This document shows, piece after piece, positions 1 to 13,356 of a stretch of DNA of 64,000 nucleotides. How positions within the stretch are numbered: position 1 is the first letter of the stretch; each line of letters begins with the position of its first letter. The notes below the pieces were generated by a model. The model made no database searches. It was not told the DNA's origin and saw only the letters and a list, made by a program, of their open reading frames with translations. Location of the stretch: NCBI GenBank assembly GCA_023078555.1, contig CM041203.1, positions 5,850,538-5,914,537 of the forward strand, given 5' to 3'. The position numbers and the translations under genes were made by a program. Source of the DNA: Ulva prolifera (Eukaryota > Chlorophyta > Ulvophyceae > Ulvales > Ulvaceae).

Positions 1-1961
1 ATGCTCTGTCTGCCGAGAGACTTCCCAACATTCTGCATCACAATCAAATTAACAACCAGGCTGCATGCAACACCTGCCGGTACCAGAAAACACTCTCAAG
101 AGCATCGCATGCTCTTTGAGGCCATCCTGGCTACAGTAGCTGCACGCTGCAGGACAGCCAGCGAAACTTGCACAATGCAGCAGATAAGCAGGGGCACACT
201 GCAGAGCCAACAGAAGCCTTGCCCATGGACATGCGCGACAGCATGTCTGTACCAAAGCGGCTGCTTCCGCCACTGGCGGTGCGTGGAGCACTGCTAGCGC
301 CTGCCTGGGCACCTGGAGGGAGCTTCAAGTCGATGTCTTCAACAGTCGCACGGCCGGCGGAAGTGCGCCCGACGGATGCATGGCTTGAACGGTGCATTGA
401 ATGTCTGGCCTTCTGGGCTGCTCCAGCACCCGGACGCACGACGCTGCTGACAATCTCGTTTGCGCTCTTGTACTGCCTGTTGACCCAGCAATTCATGACC
501 GTCATCTTGTTTTGTGTCAAAGTTCCAGTCTTGTCGCTTGCAATACGTGTCGCACTACCAAGAGCTTCAATGATGTCGGTCTTCTTAACAAGCACACTGA
601 CTTCTTTCATGCGTTCGGCCGTCAGCGTCAGCGCCGATGTGACAGTAGCCGGCAGACCCTGGGGGATGTTGGCGACAAGCACAACAACAAGACCATTGAC
701 AAATGCATCAGCAAATTTCATCTTTCTGATCATGCCGGCGCTGAAGAGGATGATCGCCATTGTGATTGCAATGACAGCAATGACCTTGACGAACATATTG
801 ATGTCGCGTTGAAGAGTGGTTTCACCTTGAGTGGTCTGTGCAGCCAGAGAGTTGATCTTTCCAATGAACGTGTTATCACCACACCGGACAACGACACCAT
901 AACCTTCTCCGTTCAGAACCTGAAAGAATGGGTCACGGTCAGTGGACGTGCTTTTGAAGCCACAGCAGCCATTGCGCGTTCGAGCAGGTGAATATTGCAA
1001 CGTAATGGTGTGGGCAATACCTGCGAAGACATGAAGGCAATATGCTTGCACTCATGTGGTTTGTCATCCGCTGCGGTAGTGGCCATAGCAATGGGGTCAC
1101 TTTCACCTGTCAAAGCAGAGAAGTCCAATTTGAGATCCCGACTCTCAAGCACCTTAATGTCAGCAGGCACACGCGACCCAATGGTCATGTGCACTATGTC
1201 CCCGACAACCAAGTCGACAGCATTCAATTGAGCTTCTTTGCCGTCACGGATGACATTTGCATTCGAAGGGAGCAGGTTGCGAAGCTGGGCAGCAACTGAT
1301 CCAGCAGCACGCTCATTCATATATTGCGTGGTTGCAAGAAGGATGATAACAAGGAACAGAACAACACCAAGGATGATGTTGGACTGATCTTTAGGATCCT
1401 ACATCGCCCTTTCAGCTCTCAGGTTGTATCACGACCAGGACTTCGTTCCAGGTGATGCAATACAATACGCCAGGAACATCGTCGTGTATGCACAAGAAAA
1501 GTTCAGCCTTCATTCAGGTGGCTGTCGCACCTGGATCGCATATGCCACGAATGTGAGAGCCCCTGCAATGATCAATAGAAATAGCAGGGGATTGGTGTAC
1601 TGCAGCAGATACTTCAACCACTCGGGTTTGTCTTTGGGGGGTGACAGCTTGTTGGGGCCATTTTCCTCCAAACGCTTGGTTGCCTGCACCAAGCTGTGGT
1701 CGTCTTATGCATTGAAGAAAGATCTGGCGCGAAATTGGTTTGACAGATTTAGTATGCTGCCACGGATGCAGTCCCAGGGGTAAAGAATAATTCAGACTGA
1801 CGTACCTCGGACGATTTCAGACCACCTGATTTTGATGGCGATTCAGCATTAATGTCGGTAGCATATTTCGCAGAAACTTCAGCTGCAGACATGAGATGTT
1901 CAGTGACATCGTAATCGTCCTTCGAGGCGCCCCCGCCATTTTTGTCATCTTCAGCCCCCAT
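1..1961 (-). CDS. P-type IIC cation ATPase (Na+/K+-ATPase alpha-like), 5' part
   Basis: Plasma-membrane cation pump that cycles through an aspartyl phosphate. Exons seen: 1961-1806, 1683-1531, 1398-1021 and 919 to about 130 or beyond; the first three borders are GT-AG and phase 0. The N-terminal cytosolic part ends in GPNKLSPPK, followed by the first membrane helices (LLFLLIIAGALTFVAYAI, then NIILGVVLFLVIILLATT). The actuator loop has LTGESDP, the next helix pair leads into IPQGLPATVTSALTLTAERM, and the phosphorylation motif SDKTGTLTQNKMTV has its Asp codon at 533-535, about residue 358. This matches the IIC (Na+/K+, H+/K+) layout rather than IIA or IIIA pumps. After the P-motif comes a basic, Ser-rich stretch not usual in the family, so the end of exon 4 is uncertain. 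The nucleotide-binding domain and C-terminal helices lie outside the window. The ion specificity cannot be read from what is present. Confidence 0.85.
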
Positions 1962-3698
1962 CGCGCGAGGTACCTGCGGACAATGGAAAAATTGAAGGCT
2001 TGAAGTGGCGTGACACAATGCACACACTGAATTGCATGTGTTGGTGCAGACAGGCATTCCTGGCAAGGTCTGTGAGTCGGTGCAAGTGGCACTAGGTGAA
2101 CAACAACGTACACAAACAGCAGCCACGGCGCGCTAAACGTGAATTCTGCATGCTGCAAAAAGTCACACTGTACAGAAGCCACTACTTCTTACGTAGTCTG
2201 CGCACATGCGTCCTAACTCCACAATCGACGCCACCGAATGCCAATAAAGCGTGCGCAACCGCAAATTCAAGCCAGGGCTAACACCACCCATGACAATGGC
2301 CATGACGGCATGGGAATCCGCCATCATGCAACAGTGGAAAAGCGCAAATACATGACGTTAAGCTGCATGGGTGAACAGACTGGGCGTAAGCTCGCAGCAA
2401 AAAAATGATTTCGGACAGCGAGTGTTGCCACCTTCGCCTGTCATTCATGGGTCACGACGGACCGAATGCACAAGCAGACGCTAACATGCGTTCCCGCTAC
2501 CTATCCACAGCTTTGTTATTTCATTTTCGGCAACAACCGTTATGGCGCTGTGACACGAAGACGTTGAAACCTTTACTGCTAACGCGGGCATGGACACTGC
2601 AACACGTACTTCTAGCAATGACCTATTGCTATCTGGCGTCAACGAGATTGTGACCGCGATGTATGAAACTTTCATCTCCGGTGCACGGTGCCGGCTGGGC
2701 AGACCATGCGCAACTGTGAAACATGGTGTGCACACCGCAGACTGGTGCCATCTACGCGATACTTCCCACGAGGTTCAGCTCTGGCAGAATTTTGTAGTTC
2801 AAATAACGTCTCCCGCAAAGACATGAGATGGAAGAGATTCACCTTATCCGAGGTCAACGGCACAGCCCGCCAACAACTTCCCGAAAGACAGCAACACCAC
2901 AATCGATGACTATAAGATCTTGTAGTCGGGCACGGGGATGTCTTCACTGACTGTCACTTGGCTTGCTCTCGAAGGCACGTAGCCCAAAACAAGGAATGCT
3001 GACCGTCCGATGCAAGCCAAAGATGGACAAGCAACGCGACTATCCACGCAACATTGCACCAATATTTGACAGGGCCATCATATCGGATGGGCCGTGCTCT
3101 TTCGTGGTCAGTCTGGCACAACATCGTTTGCCAGCACTGTGTGACTCTGCATGCCAGAAATGGCCAAGGACAGCATGTGGCGACACGCGGCCAGGGCGTA
3201 CACAGCCGCTCGTCATCGGGGCCATCACCCAATCGCGCCTGCAACCCTACACTTGACCATGACCCCAAGCAACAAGCGTGAATCAATTTACCAGTACTCA
3301 TGCGTACATGGCCGCAGTTAGCGTTCATGCTTGTGCGTTGATCCCGTCGTCGGTTGCTATCGTGGAAGTCGACATCCGACAGTCTGCGTGACGAAATTCG
3401 TGTGCAGAGCATGCCACCTGGTAGAACCACCAAGAAGTGTAGTTTACGGCTGCTGTTTTCATTTCATGGATGTGACACTCGGCGAATTTCATTCTCCATG
3501 CAAATGCAAGTGTCGAGCTGTCAGTGTGTGCTGGATGCACCAGCACTCGACAGCCAAGTATGCACGGATCTGCGCGCAGCAACTCATATATCCAACATGG
3601 AGGGGCTGCAATGAAGAGCGCCCGGACCTGCTTGCATGCAGCACGCAATTCTCAGCAGCGTGCGTCCCTGCTGAACACGCTGTCTCAGCACATTACAT
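1962..3698. other. Intergenic region between two minus-strand genes
   Basis: This stretch lies between the ATPase start and the 3' end of the protease. Reading frames here are short, overlap on both strands, and show no recognisable domain or codon bias. It should contain the ATPase promoter and 5' leader. A possible splice acceptor lies about 12 nt upstream of the ATPase ATG, so an untranslated first exon is possible. Confidence 0.5.
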
Positions 3699-6600
3699 CT
3701 ACTTTGCTACCATCCTAGTATTTCTAACAGTATCTGTGATATTGGTGTCTAGCTCGACATATTGTGGCACAGCTGTGACGCCGCAGTCATTCCTGTCCAT
3801 GTCCATTCGCATGTACCCCAGCTCCCCCCACCATGTTGACCACATATTCTTCAACAGCCAATACCTACGTCCTGTTTGAGGATCCCTACCATATCCTGAT
3901 ATCATGACTGCATGATCGAGAACTTCTGCAGGCGTTCGCTGGCAGGTGGGTTCGTAGAATATGCCTTGTTTGTAGAACTTGAAAGCTGCTCCACCAGCAT
4001 CCAATGACACAGTCATTGGGCCCTTTGTCAACAGCGCTTCCATTAAGTGGGTCGCGTTGTAAGGCTTCACGTTCACGTATGCGGATATGTGTGCTGCTCC
4101 GGTCACTTGTGATTTGCACGGCATATTGACTCCAACATATGGGTAAGCGGTGCTTGCCGGGACGCCACTGGAGTTGATAGCAAACTGGAATGCCCTGTCT
4201 TGAAATCCTCCGTTGCATCCAGTGTTGCCCCATGCCCAGGAACAATCCATCAAGTATTGTTCTGACAAGAGTAGAGCTTCACCTGCACACCGTAGGTCAG
4301 GTTCAAATGCTTATCACGTGTTCAGCGGCTTCAGCGTGCGCACTTTTGCTGCATGTTGCAGCATCAGCTCAAAGAGACCTTGCGAAGGCATGACTTGTCA
4401 GCAGTGCTAATGGGGCAAACTGCACTTGCACAAGCAGATCTAGAGTCACGACCGGCGTGGCAAAGGCATGCTCACATACATCTCTGAGATGCATTCTGCA
4501 CAGCAGCAGACACTGACATGTTCTTTGGCTTTCGGTGGCACACCACATGCCACTGAAGTTTGCTGTGCGCACGTGCTATCTCATGCGGTATCATAAATGT
4601 CAGTCAGACTGCCTAGGTCCATTCATGGTCATGCAGGCTGGGGGAAAGATGCAACAACTACCAGAAGTCGCTGTGCATGTCTGGCTTGGCATGCCAACCG
4701 ACGCTCCCAAATTGTGAACAACTGAGTGCAACATGTGTGCGACCGATCGGTGCAGTGCTCACCAAAGTGCTGGTAGTATGCTGTCTCCATCGGAGCAATC
4801 GCGGCAAACGCCCAGCACGATCCACACATGGCCTGGTCTTTCACCACAGAGTCAGCGCCTGAGCCTCGCCAGTCCACTGTTGGGGGTAGCATGTGCAGGG
4901 GCCATGTCACCTCATGAGTGCGGGCCAACGGTCCCTCTGTGCTTGACTTGGAAGCCTCCTTCCTCTGCAGTCCACACCGAAGCGTTGCCTGTGTGCTTGT
5001 GCCGAAGCGCTTGGGCACACTGACATATAGATAGCTACGTGTTATGCCGTGTTGTTTCACTGCGAGAACTTTGGTCACCGAAGCCCCGATCCAGCAAGTC
5101 GATGGAAGACGGAGTTGTATAGCTGGAAGCAGAGCTGCACTTACACGGTCCAATTGGAATTTCCAAAGATGATTTTATAAGGCAACTTGCACGCAACGTG
5201 CAGAAGGGCTCTCACTTGGCCCAGTGCAGCTCTGGGTGTGCAGTAATGGCATCGTCTGCGCCGCCAGCAAGAGGAGCTGTACATGTGACTTGATAGATTG
5301 GTCAACCTCTTGATGTACAAATGCGGAGCAGATGCCACTGTCGGAATGAGGACAGCTGTGCATCGCCTGTGGGTGAGCTCTGAGGCCCAGGGAGGGCTCA
5401 GCATCGTCGCCAGCAGCACTGAGCGGCTGTTGGAGTGGTGTGGTTCTCCATGTAGCCAACCGTGCATGGGTTCTCCATCTAGCCAACCACGGCCAGTTCC
5501 ATATCCATCAAGCACGCACCTGCAGCATGACCTGGTACTCTTCATCCGACCAATCCCCAAGATGGTTCATCTCGAGCGTGAAGCCACGGCCATCGTCGGT
5601 GTTGTGGGACTGGATCAGGGCCTTGTTGCGGTGGAAGTGTGCCCTGCGCTGGTAGTAGTCCCTGCAGTGTGCGTGTGAGCGTCCAAACAGCCGTGCGTGC
5701 GAGTCGTACTCAGCGTCCAGGCCGTGGTGCCTCACAGGGACTACTCCATGCACTGCCTCATGTAGCCTCTGTGTCAAGTGGTGGCCTCCCAGGGCTGGTG
5801 CAATGTCAGGTGCCCTGTACACATACACACTTACAGAATAGTCATCATGGTACTTCAACAGCCCAATCCCAGCTTGCAAGCCTAGTGACGTTCATCCATA
5901 TCTTGAAACCGGCGCTTCCGGACAAACAGTTGTAGATCACGTTGCCACTTGACCGAGCAGTGGGAAAGTAGAGACTGCTACTCACGCAAAATGCATAGCG
6001 CATCATCTGAGAAGGATCAAGAATTAGCAGAGACGCTGGCATGGGGTGTGCAGCAGAAAACGATTGGGGCAGTCTCACCCAGCAGTTTGATCTACATTCC
6101 CCGCTTTAGCATAGCAGCGATCGAGACATGCATGCAATGAAGCAGACGAACGCACACCTGGGAGTGCAGCGATTGCATGCTTCTGGTGTTTTAAACAGAC
6201 CGGGAGGGAAGTGAGGCTCAGGCTCAAAGGCATAGAAGTCTGCGATGTAGTGGTCCCAGTGGCCGCCCGAGAACCAGTTGCGACCCCACATGTCCAACTT
6301 TACAGGCTCGCCCGCATCGGTCACATACAAGCGGTACTCTGTACTGACGTTTCCATAGCCAGCGCTGTGGCTGAATTGCAGCAGCCACACGTCGACCGCC
6401 AGCGTGGCTCCATCGGCCGAGTGCACGGCTGTGCGGTTCTCAAAATGCCATGCTGGACTCTCAATGGGAGGGAGGGCCTGCGGAGATAATCCCTAGGTTA
6501 CCTGACAGGATACTGGAGGCATAAACCAGTCAAACAAGGCTGCCCTCTGAACACCTGTGGCAGCCAGACCACAACATCATCACTGCAGTTGCATCAGTCT

Positions 6601-7906
6601 GAGTCGTAGGGTCAAAGGCCCTCAGCAGAACTCGTACAGCCCAGTGACCAAGGCCTACACTGCGCTGCTGCGCTTTCGTGTCACGAAACCCACCAGGGCC
6701 AGCTGTGTCAAACCGTGTGATCGCCGCGCTTTGCATTGCCTGTCTTGGAATTTTTAACGACATGAACTATGGCTTCATAACTTATGAATCATAAGCGATT
6801 TGCACTGGTCTGCAGCTCTGCGTTGATCACAAACGGGCACAGCAGTGACGGAATCTCAAATTTGTCACGCCCAGGCAGGCAAAAGCAGCTGTGGCAAGGG
6901 ACAGTGTTGGCAAGGGAGCTGCGGCAGACATACCGGAGACAGGAGATGCTCAAGATGCGATTGCAGCTCAGCTTTGAGGACCTCGTCACCTCCGCTGCCC
7001 GGTTGTGAAGTGGAGGTGGTGACATCGCCGCGCAAAGATCTGGCTGGCCACTGCTGCTCATCACTACAATCTTGGCAGTGGGTGCGCATGGCAGCGGGGC
7101 TCTGCGGGTCCTGGAGTGCACTCGGCCCGCTGCCACTGGTCATATGCTCGCACAGGCATCCGAGTGTCGAGGTGTTGGCTGGAGTTAGGTACCACCGCAT
7201 GTCCTGCACAGCCCCATGAGCTGCCCCTCTACGTGAATAAGAAAACACAGCCATTGCATTCACGCCACAACTTCGAAATGGCAGACGTAAGCCATGGGTG
7301 CTTTCATACCGATGCAGCGTTTTCAACCCAAATTTCAGAGTCATCACGGACAATCCTCTGCAGCCCGGAAGGCGAGTCTCGCCAGTATTGCATGTCGTAC
7401 CTGAACAGCAGGCAAGTTCAGGCTTACGTTATCTGCGACCGGGAGTTCGGGCGTGTGTGTGCCTGGGCCTGATATTGCACACTCGTGACTGTCTGCCCAT
7501 CCCATGGCCAGATACAGTTTAGATCAGAGACTCACACGAGCGGCCTTCCCGCATACTTTTCAATATAAGGTATTTTCAGCTTGAACTTTGTCTGCAAGAA
7601 TCGGGTTGGGTCACTAGTTGCGTTGTTCATGTCAATGCGCTGCCCCATGAATCCATCGGCAGTGCTGCTCACTGAAGCAAGCGGACCACAAAGGGGGAAA
7701 ACGGAAAGGGGAAAGCAATGACAGCTTACCATGTACGATTTTGGCCAGACAGGTGGAGTCCGCATTGCAGATGACAAAGACCCTGTTGCATCCGTTGCGC
7801 CAGCTGCAGCAGTTGGCGTATGCGCCGCAACGGCGACACAAGCCAGCAGCACAGGCAGTACGGCCATCATGATGAAACGACCGATGCCGTGTGAGGTCCC
7901 GATCAA
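3699..7906 (-). CDS. Secreted papain-family (C1A) cysteine protease with I29 propeptide and N-terminal domain
   Basis: Endopeptidase made as a secreted or lysosomal zymogen. The protein starts with a signal peptide (ATG at 7906 or 7870; core [16 protein letters not shown]). An N-terminal domain of the type found in Dictyostelium counting-factor-associated protein D follows (segments at about 7730-7536, 7230-7000 and 6490-6110, including [15 protein letters not shown] and [16 protein letters not shown]). The I29-type propeptide exon ends at 5520 ([16 protein letters not shown]). The last three exons are firm: one ending 5520, then 4964-4763 with the catalytic Cys ([12 protein letters not shown]), then 4282-3699 with LSEQYLMDC, the catalytic His ([11 protein letters not shown]) and the catalytic Asn ([13 protein letters not shown]). 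Their phases match (0, then 1). The catalytic triad is complete, so the enzyme is probably active. Exact borders of the first exons are uncertain. Unlike most genes in the window, its 3' exon is not GC-rich. Confidence 0.85.
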
Positions 7907-9744
7907 CGATATGCGTTCAAGTTCACAGCTGGCCCGTCTGCACAGATCTTCACACGCGCCCTAAAGCAGCAAGCTGACAAGGGAAGCCCGAAGGATTGTC
8001 AAGCATAGTATGAAGTGTTCATCAGTGCGCAACATCAATGTGTACTTTGTCCTATGCTGAAAATCAAAACATAGCACTACAGCCTAGAGCGGTAACAAAC
8101 GCGAAGATCCACACCACAACAGCAGCAGCAGGATGGCATCACATAAATATGTAGCCGAGAAGAATCTGTTTCCGCATGATCGCATGGAAGCACGGCATGC
8201 GATCGGGTACGTGCTGACCAGGGGGTGCTCATGTGTGCACCCCCAGGAACTTTACGATGAGAGCAGTCAGCTGTGCGCTCCGGCATGTAAGGAGTGAACA
8301 ACAACATACTCATAGAACCAGGATAGTCGTCATCATCACAATCCATCAGCCAGCTATGGCATGTGTCCGGCTTCCAGCAGATGGAGCTGCCAGCTGATGG
8401 TCCAAGCCCCACCCTCACCTGCCTCCTCGTCTTTGCAATTGCAACACCTGAGCTATCAACTGTGTGATGGATCACTGTGTAAACGATCTCCTGCAGTCGT
8501 CCAATACAAAGAGGATGATGGTAGAACTGCACAGCGCATTGTCATGTAGCTGTTGCTGTTTCATTGGTTGCCGGATGTCACATGCCATATGCATCATGCC
8601 TTTGGGTCCGAATGAGTGGGGGTCGTGAGGAGAACACACACAGAACTTTCTATAAGGCCTTGGGCCTGGCCTGTTTTGCATTGTACATAGACAGCACGTG
8701 TTCGAAGCACTGGTACGTAACTACCAATGTAGGTTCCCTCGGGAACATTACGATCCTTCCCTGCAATCTGTAAGAGCCTGGCAGTGTTGGATGCGGCCAC
8801 GGGGCTCTAGGCTTGCGAGGGCTCACATACCTGAGATGATATTACACGCACAACAGGCCTGGCCATCACAACCACACCTCTGCCATCGAGCACATCAGTT
8901 GTTTTCTTTTAGATCAGCCGACCCTGTACAATGGTGATCGCATTGCCGTGGGCGCAGCTGCAATAGTACAGAGCAGCCAGGTGAATGCCTTGGGTGCTGC
9001 TCTGAGGAAGTAAGGTATAAGCTGATATGGGAACATGGCCTCGGCAGCAGATGCAGCGGTGGGTGATGATCATGAAATGTTCTGACCAGAGACTGGCCGA
9101 TGGCATAGCATTGGTGAGTCGGGATAGGCGCTGGCATGGTCAGAGTCACAACAGTTGACACTTGGAGAGCCACGAGCCGAAGACACAGCAGAGAATGCAG
9201 GATAAAGTGAGATCCGTTCCCCTTCCGAATTGCTATGGTCCACCTCTTCCCCGCGGAATGTGGAGCGTGACCGCGCGCGGTGCTCACGGGTTCTGCCTGT
9301 GAGGCCGCGCACAGCCAGCTATGGTGCGTGGGTGTCCAAGTGAACGACGTCTCGTTTGCGAAGGATTTCGTGGCGTGGGGACTCTCCATTGGGCGGTCAT
9401 GGCCTGAACCGGTCGGTTTTGAAAAGTCGAAGGGAGGACGCATTCGCGCACGTCAATGTCTGTACAGGATTCTGTACAGTCTTTTAGCATTTAGCGTGGG
9501 GCAGATACAACGATACAGGTTTCGAAATGGCATCTCGACGCTACGTGCTACGCAAGGTTCTTCCGACCGCGTCTCTGCCGGCATATGCACCTGCCGACCT
9601 GCTCACGCTACGATACTCTTAACAGAGACTTGGTGAACATGGCATCGTCAGACTGCTTGTCGCACACGCGTATCCTGTTTATTTGTAGCCCGAAGGTAGC
9701 GTAGCTGTCGAGCCTGCCCGCCCTTGCTGATTCTCCGACCTTTC
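7907..9744. other. Intergenic region between divergent protease and PLAT-PP2C genes
   Basis: No domain was recognised on either strand. The best coding-like stretch is a Ser-rich open frame on the minus strand at about 9312-9070, without a convincing start or splice partner. Another minus-strand piece near 8530-8330 ends in a donor-like GT. These could be exons of an unrecognised minus gene or chance. The promoters of both divergent genes must lie near the ends of this interval. Confidence 0.4.
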
Positions 9745-12700
9745 ATGGGTTGGCGTCACGTTCATCGCCTGCTTTATTTATGTAGCTCTAGAGAGCAGGT
9801 TGCGTCGCACTTCTTTCCGCGCTGGAGCGCCTCGTTCTCAGGGGCACCTCTCTTCAGGCACTTTGCCGCACAGGCACAAACAGTACAGATACCCTTGTAT
9901 CATCTGGAGCCTATAGACAAGGTATGGGTGCTGTATGTTTTAGGAAGAATTGCTTTCAGGCCCTGCCCTTTCACTACACAGGCGTGTGCATTGCGTGCAG
10001 CGCCACGAGGAACGTATCCGCGTGCGGTGTGCAGATCAAAGTTTGCGTGCGTGAATATCCTGTTGCGTGTAGGAACAAGACTCGCCTGAGGATCAGCACA
10101 GCCCTTTCAGCACAGACGACACACCTGTCGCGAAATGGCCTTACACCGTCGAAGTGGTAACGGGCTCCGTGAGGGGTGCCGGTACACCCAACATGGCGAC
10201 GATGCAGATATTCGGCTCCTCTGCAGCGTCGGCGCTATATCGCATTGGTGATGATGGGGACAACGAAGGGGGCCCGGGGTTTGTTCGCGATAGCATCAAA
10301 CAGTACAGCATAACTTCTCCAGCGCTGGGCACGCTGAGACGAATTCACATTCAGAAAGACATTCAGCGTGCCTCCGAATTGGGATCAGGCTGGTTCTTGG
10401 AGCGCGTTGTAGTGACCTCACCTGATGGCAGCTACACAACCTTTCCATGTCACGCATGGATTGGAGAACCAGATGACGGATCTGGGCCACGTACGTCCCT
10501 CTGCACCACATAAAAATTCACTGCTCCAAATTTATACTGCTGGTTAGGAATGCGCTGTTGAGCCTGGTGCGTTCAATGTATCTCCAGTTGTTCCTCCTCA
10601 GCTGGCGATGGAAGGCGATGCACGCAGCGCAGTGATAACCCAGCAGCTCCGCTTGTGTTTTCAGTATCTCATGCTATCGAATTCGGTCCCCTTTCATCGC
10701 GAATGCAACTTGTGCCAGGTGTCAGCATTGCTGCACGTCGTTTCTGCACAGCGCTGCAACATGTTGCCACCTCTCTGCCACTGGGATCATGGCAGCATGG
10801 TTGCGTACTCTCCGACCACTCACCTCCAACGACCTGTGAAGTGTCTGGCACGTGCACACGCTTGTGCCGGTGTCGTGCCGCACCTCTCCACAGGGCATCT
10901 GAGCTCACGCGCAGTGGGTGCACCACTGAACAGCACAGTCGCCTCTCTTCTTCAGGCGCGGCCATGCCTGTATCTTTGCCTCATCAGATCGGTGGCGATG
11001 CTCAACTGTACCATACGGACGGCGACCACGCGCACACCGAACACACCGTGCTGTATCATCATCCCCACCCACCAGGGTCCTTCGTGGAGTCATACGAAGC
11101 AGTGAGAGACAGCTCGCGTACCCCGTCAGATCACCCGACCGCGGTGTCCCCTTCTATCACACCCAGTGCCTTGCCCATGCTCCGCTGCATGCCAGTCCAC
11201 CTCTGGCTATCCGCCTGACGCCGCCGCCGCCCATGCAGCGCAGTTTGAGCGCAACCTCCTCCCGTGCGTCAAGCCCGTCGTCCTCCCGATCGACTCCGGC
11301 ACGCACCAGCAGGCGATCTCGATCCGCGGCGCCGGCGTCGCGATCCCGCACCCGGAGAAGGTGAAGGACGGCAAGCGCGGCGTGAACTTGCGCTCCTCGG
11401 GCTTCGCCGGCGAGGACGCGTACTTCTACACCCCCGGCAGCCGCGACATGTTCGGCATGGGTGTCGCGGACGGGGTGTACATGTGGCGCGAGCACGGCAT
11501 CGACGCGGGGGTGTTTGCGCGCACGCTCATGGACACCGCGCAGCACCTCGTGGAGGCGGGGTACAGTGACGTCGTGCGCATCGCGGAGATCTGCCAGCGC
11601 AAGGTGCGGCACCAAATACATGTGCTGCAATTCAAACTGGACCCGATCCAAATTGTTAGATGCACATCTGTAGATAGACTCCTTTTGGCTGGGCGGGCCC
11701 ATGTGCGGGGCACGACATCTGGAGGTAGGCGCCACCTCGACGTGCTCTCCGGGCCCTCGTGCATGCCTCCAGCGCACTAGACAGCTGCTTCCTTCAACCG
11801 TGCTGGGGCCGTCTGCCGTCTGCCATGCGTGCTGGGCTACCGAGTGTTCCTCTCCTCCGGCTGAGCGCTGCCGAGTGCTTGATAGTTTGCGCGCGGGCCA
11901 CAGGGTGTAAGCGATCCCCCTGGCAGCGGCTGCCATGCCTGCAGCTGGCCGGAGGCAGGGGCCGCTATGCTTCTGAGCAGGGGCCGCGTGTGGCCACGGG
12001 CGTGATCGGGTGCTGAGACTGCGGTGCGCGCGTGGTGCAGGTGGACACGGAGGGCATCTACGGCAGCTCGACGTTCTGCCTCGCCGTGATCGACCGCAAG
12101 CGCTCACGCATGCACGTCGCGTGCCTCGGCGACTCGAGCATCATGGTCATCGGCGGCACCCCCACCGAGCCCGAGGTGTGCCCCCCCTTCCCCCCAACAT
12201 GCATAGCTTCTTGTACATAACCCTGTGTTGTGTGCGGCGTGATTACTTCCCCTCTTGTCACCCTCCCTCCCACGTTCATCATGGGCCTCCCTCCAGATGA
12301 ATTCGCCAATCATCCTCGAGCGAAACCGTGTGTTTGGAGCTGCACTTCCCTAGTACTGCTCCGACCCGTGGGAGGCTGTGATGTCCGAACCGCAACGTGG
12401 CCTCAAACTGTCCGGGGCAGCTCTTGACGGGGGTGGGCGGGGGTGTGTGCAGCCGCACATCAAGTTCCGGACGTCGCCCCAGGAGCACGAGTTCGGGCAC
12501 CCGTACCAGATGGGTCACCTCCCCTCAGCAGACCGGCCGCAGGACTGCATGCTCGCGTCGGTGCGCGTCGTGCGCGGCGACATCGTCATCCTCGGCTCCG
12601 ACGGCCTCTGGGACAACATCTTCGATCGCGAGATCGCGGCGACCGCGGTGCGAACCTCCCTCCCGCCGACCGCAGTGGTTTGTGGGGTGCTGTACGATGC

Positions 12701-13356
12701 ATGCATCGCGGGCTGCGGCGTGTGTACCGCCATTTGCATGCCTCATCCCCCGCTCCGCTGTGCCGCACGTTCTTGCCGCAGCTGCTGGCTCGTTCACAGA
12801 GAGTCGGCAGTGGCCGGTCTGATGCTCGTGCTTGCTGCCGTGCTCCAGCACGCACCACGTCTGCCAGACTGCCACACCGTGTGAGACGCGTCCAGCCTGC
12901 CCCACCTGACCATGCTGCTTCCGCGCCCACACGCTACCCGCTCCAGCGTCTCCATACAGTGTCCGACCCCACGCACCGACGATGGTGGAACGGGTCTGCG
13001 GAGCTCTTTCTCTCGTGCGACTGATTCCTGCGGTGTGTATGCCTCTTCGACTTTCTCCATGTACCACACACGCATGCAACGACCCCTGACCGCGCCGCCC
13101 CACACCTGCACCCCTGCCGCCATGCGACACGAACCCTGACACCCTACGCCCCTTTGTGCAGCTGAAGTACCAGGCGGCGGGCCCAGCGCCGAACCCGAGC
13201 GCGCTCGTGCGGGATCTCGCGAGCACGGCGTACGCGCGCAGCCAGGACCGCGTGGCCTTCACGCCGTACTCCTTCGCGGCCTCGGAGTGGTTCGACATGG
13301 TGTACAATGGCGGCAAGAAGGACGACATCTCCGTCGTCGCCGCCTTCGTCGAGTGA
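9745..13356 (+). CDS. PTC7-type PP2C protein phosphatase with N-terminal PLAT/LH2 domain, probably mitochondrial
   Basis: Predicted metal-dependent Ser/Thr phosphatase. Six exons: 9745-9921, 10091-10490, 11239-11603, 12041-12175, 12453-12647 and 13162-13356. They join in frame to 488 codons plus stop, with every junction in phase. Residues 1 to about 50 are rich in Arg, His, Ser and aromatic residues and lack acids, like a mitochondrial presequence; yeast PTC7 is also mitochondrial. Residues about 70-190 form a PLAT domain (YTVEVVTGSVRGAGTPNMA, then LGTLRRIHIQKD, then TFPCHAWIGEP). From about residue 195 the PP2C fold follows: FAGEDAYF, MGVADGVYMW (family usually ADGVGGW), YGSSTFCLAVIDR, HVACLGDSSIMV, DIVILGSDGLWDNIFD and a C-terminal NGGKKDDISVV. 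The metal-binding acidic residues are kept. The intron that links PLAT to PP2C is 748 bp with phase 1 on both sides. Exons 3-6 are far more GC-rich than exons 1-2. Two separate genes are the main alternative. Confidence 0.8.

Noticed and set aside
12525-13328. 267-codon antisense frame over the PP2C gene
   Set aside because: Shadow of the GC-rich exons, with no domain; the sense strand has a complete in-phase gene.
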